A program made the position numbers and the translations under genes. A DNA stretch of 15,883 nt from Bacteroidia bacterium (GTDB taxonomy: Bacteria > Bacteroidota > Bacteroidia > B-17B0 > Aurantibacillaceae). The stretch covers positions 5,727-21,609 of the forward strand of contig JAOABO010000008.1 in NCBI GenBank assembly GCA_026418315.1, written 5' to 3'. This document shows, in pieces, positions 15,325 to 15,883 of this stretch (positions are counted from its first letter, which is position 1; the number at the start of each line of letters is the position of its first letter). The notes below the pieces were generated by a model, which ran no database searches, was not told the origin of the DNA, and saw only the letters and a program-made list of their open reading frames with translations.

Positions 15325-15883
15325 ATGTTTCTGAAAAAACTTAACATCCTTTACTTCAAAAACATTGAAGACATTCAATTTGAATTTTCAAAAACAATAA
15401 CTGCTTTTGTTGGAAATAATGCAGTTGGGAAAACCAATATTTTAGATGCTATTTACTACCTATCCATGACTAAAAGTTATTTTTCATCATCTGATACACA
15501 AAATATTCAACATGGAAAAGAATTCTTTGTGCTATCAGGAAAATACGAACATGAACAAGCAGCTTTTGAAGTAAACTGTAGTTTTAAAAAATCGGAAGGC
15601 AAACAAATAACCCTTAATCAAAAACCCTATCCAAAAATTTCTGACCACATTGGGAAAATTCCTGTAGTCATGATTGCCCCACAAGATTTGAACTTAATTA
15701 CAGAATATGCCGATACCAGAAGAAAATTTTTGGACGCCTTCATTTCAAAATTTGACAAAGAATATTTAAACGCATTGATACAATACCATCAGATTTTACA
15801 ACACAGAAATAGTATAATCAAAAAAGGAGAGATTGCATTCCAACAACAAGATTTATTGGATGTGTACAATGCACAACTTTCGC
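15325..15883 (+). CDS. recF: DNA replication/repair protein RecF (3' end cut by window edge)
   Basis: RecF is an SMC-like ATPase that helps load RecA at single-strand gaps. The first 186 codons are present and remain open to the window end. The protein begins MFLKKLNILYFKNIEDIQFEF and has Walker A as VGNNAVGKTN (about residues 29-38), followed by ILDAIYYLSMTKSYF and, around residues 118-140, PQDLNLITEYADTRRKFLD, both characteristic of RecF rather than other SMC-like ATPases. The family is normally about 360 residues, so roughly half is missing beyond the window, including the signature motif and Walker B. It starts 75 bases after the OmpA-family gene. No dnaN is adjacent, matching the dispersed arrangement of dnaA, dnaN and recF in this phylum. 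Confidence 0.93.
   Translation, partial: MFLKKLNILYFKNIEDIQFEFSKTITAFVGNNAVGKTNILDAIYYLSMTKSYFSSSDTQNIQHGKEFFVLSGKYEHEQAAFEVNCSFKKSEGKQITLNQKPYPKISDHIGKIPVVMIAPQDLNLITEYADTRRKFLDAFISKFDKEYLNALIQYHQILQHRNSIIKKGEIAFQQQDLLDVYNAQLS

Overview
The window looks like an AT-rich (by eye about one third G+C) chromosomal segment from a member of the Bacteroidota. Four things point that way: a fused MurF-alanine racemase; an outer-membrane protein combining a PorV/DUF5723-like barrel, thrombospondin type-3 repeats and an OmpA domain; promoters of the TTTG / TAnnTTTG (-33/-7) type; and starts without Shine-Dalgarno sequences. The exact genus cannot be told from the sequence. Gene density is very high and no stretch over 130 bases lacks a gene. 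No rRNA, tRNA, CRISPR array, insertion sequence or recognisable replication origin was seen.

Layout, left to right. (1) 1-1293 (+): dnaA, whose 5' end lies outside the window. (2) 2864-1367 (-): a two-gene unit, a TrhP-like U32 'peptidase' (a probable iron-sulfur RNA hydroxylase) followed by a small single-cluster ferredoxin. (3) 2989-6032 (+): tdk (type II thymidine kinase) and murF-alr, joined by a TAATG stop/start overlap. (4) 11678-6034 (-): six genes with gaps of only 5-19 bases, in transcription order a DUF2279 membrane protein, a metallo-beta-lactamase-fold hydrolase, a FabK/nitronate-monooxygenase-like flavoprotein, a PD-(D/E)XK nuclease, a beta-class DNA methyltransferase, and an M16 zinc protease. 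The nuclease and methyltransferase form a Type II restriction-modification module sitting inside an otherwise metabolic gene string. (5) 11775-12023 (+): a short, secreted, lysine/proline-rich protein with an excellent promoter. (6) 12118-15249 (+): a 1043-residue OmpA-family envelope protein. (7) 15325-15883 (+): the first 186 codons of recF, cut by the window end.

Functionally the window mixes chromosome maintenance (DnaA, RecF, thymidine salvage), peptidoglycan precursor synthesis (MurF-Alr makes both the D-alanine and the final cytoplasmic precursor), RNA modification, cell-envelope structure and DNA self/non-self defence. The least described items are the restriction-modification pair, with an unidentified nuclease and a methyltransferase carrying an atypical DPDY motif, and the small lysine-rich secreted protein. 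The bidirectional promoter region at 11693-11758, with its palindromic core, is the most interesting regulatory structure.
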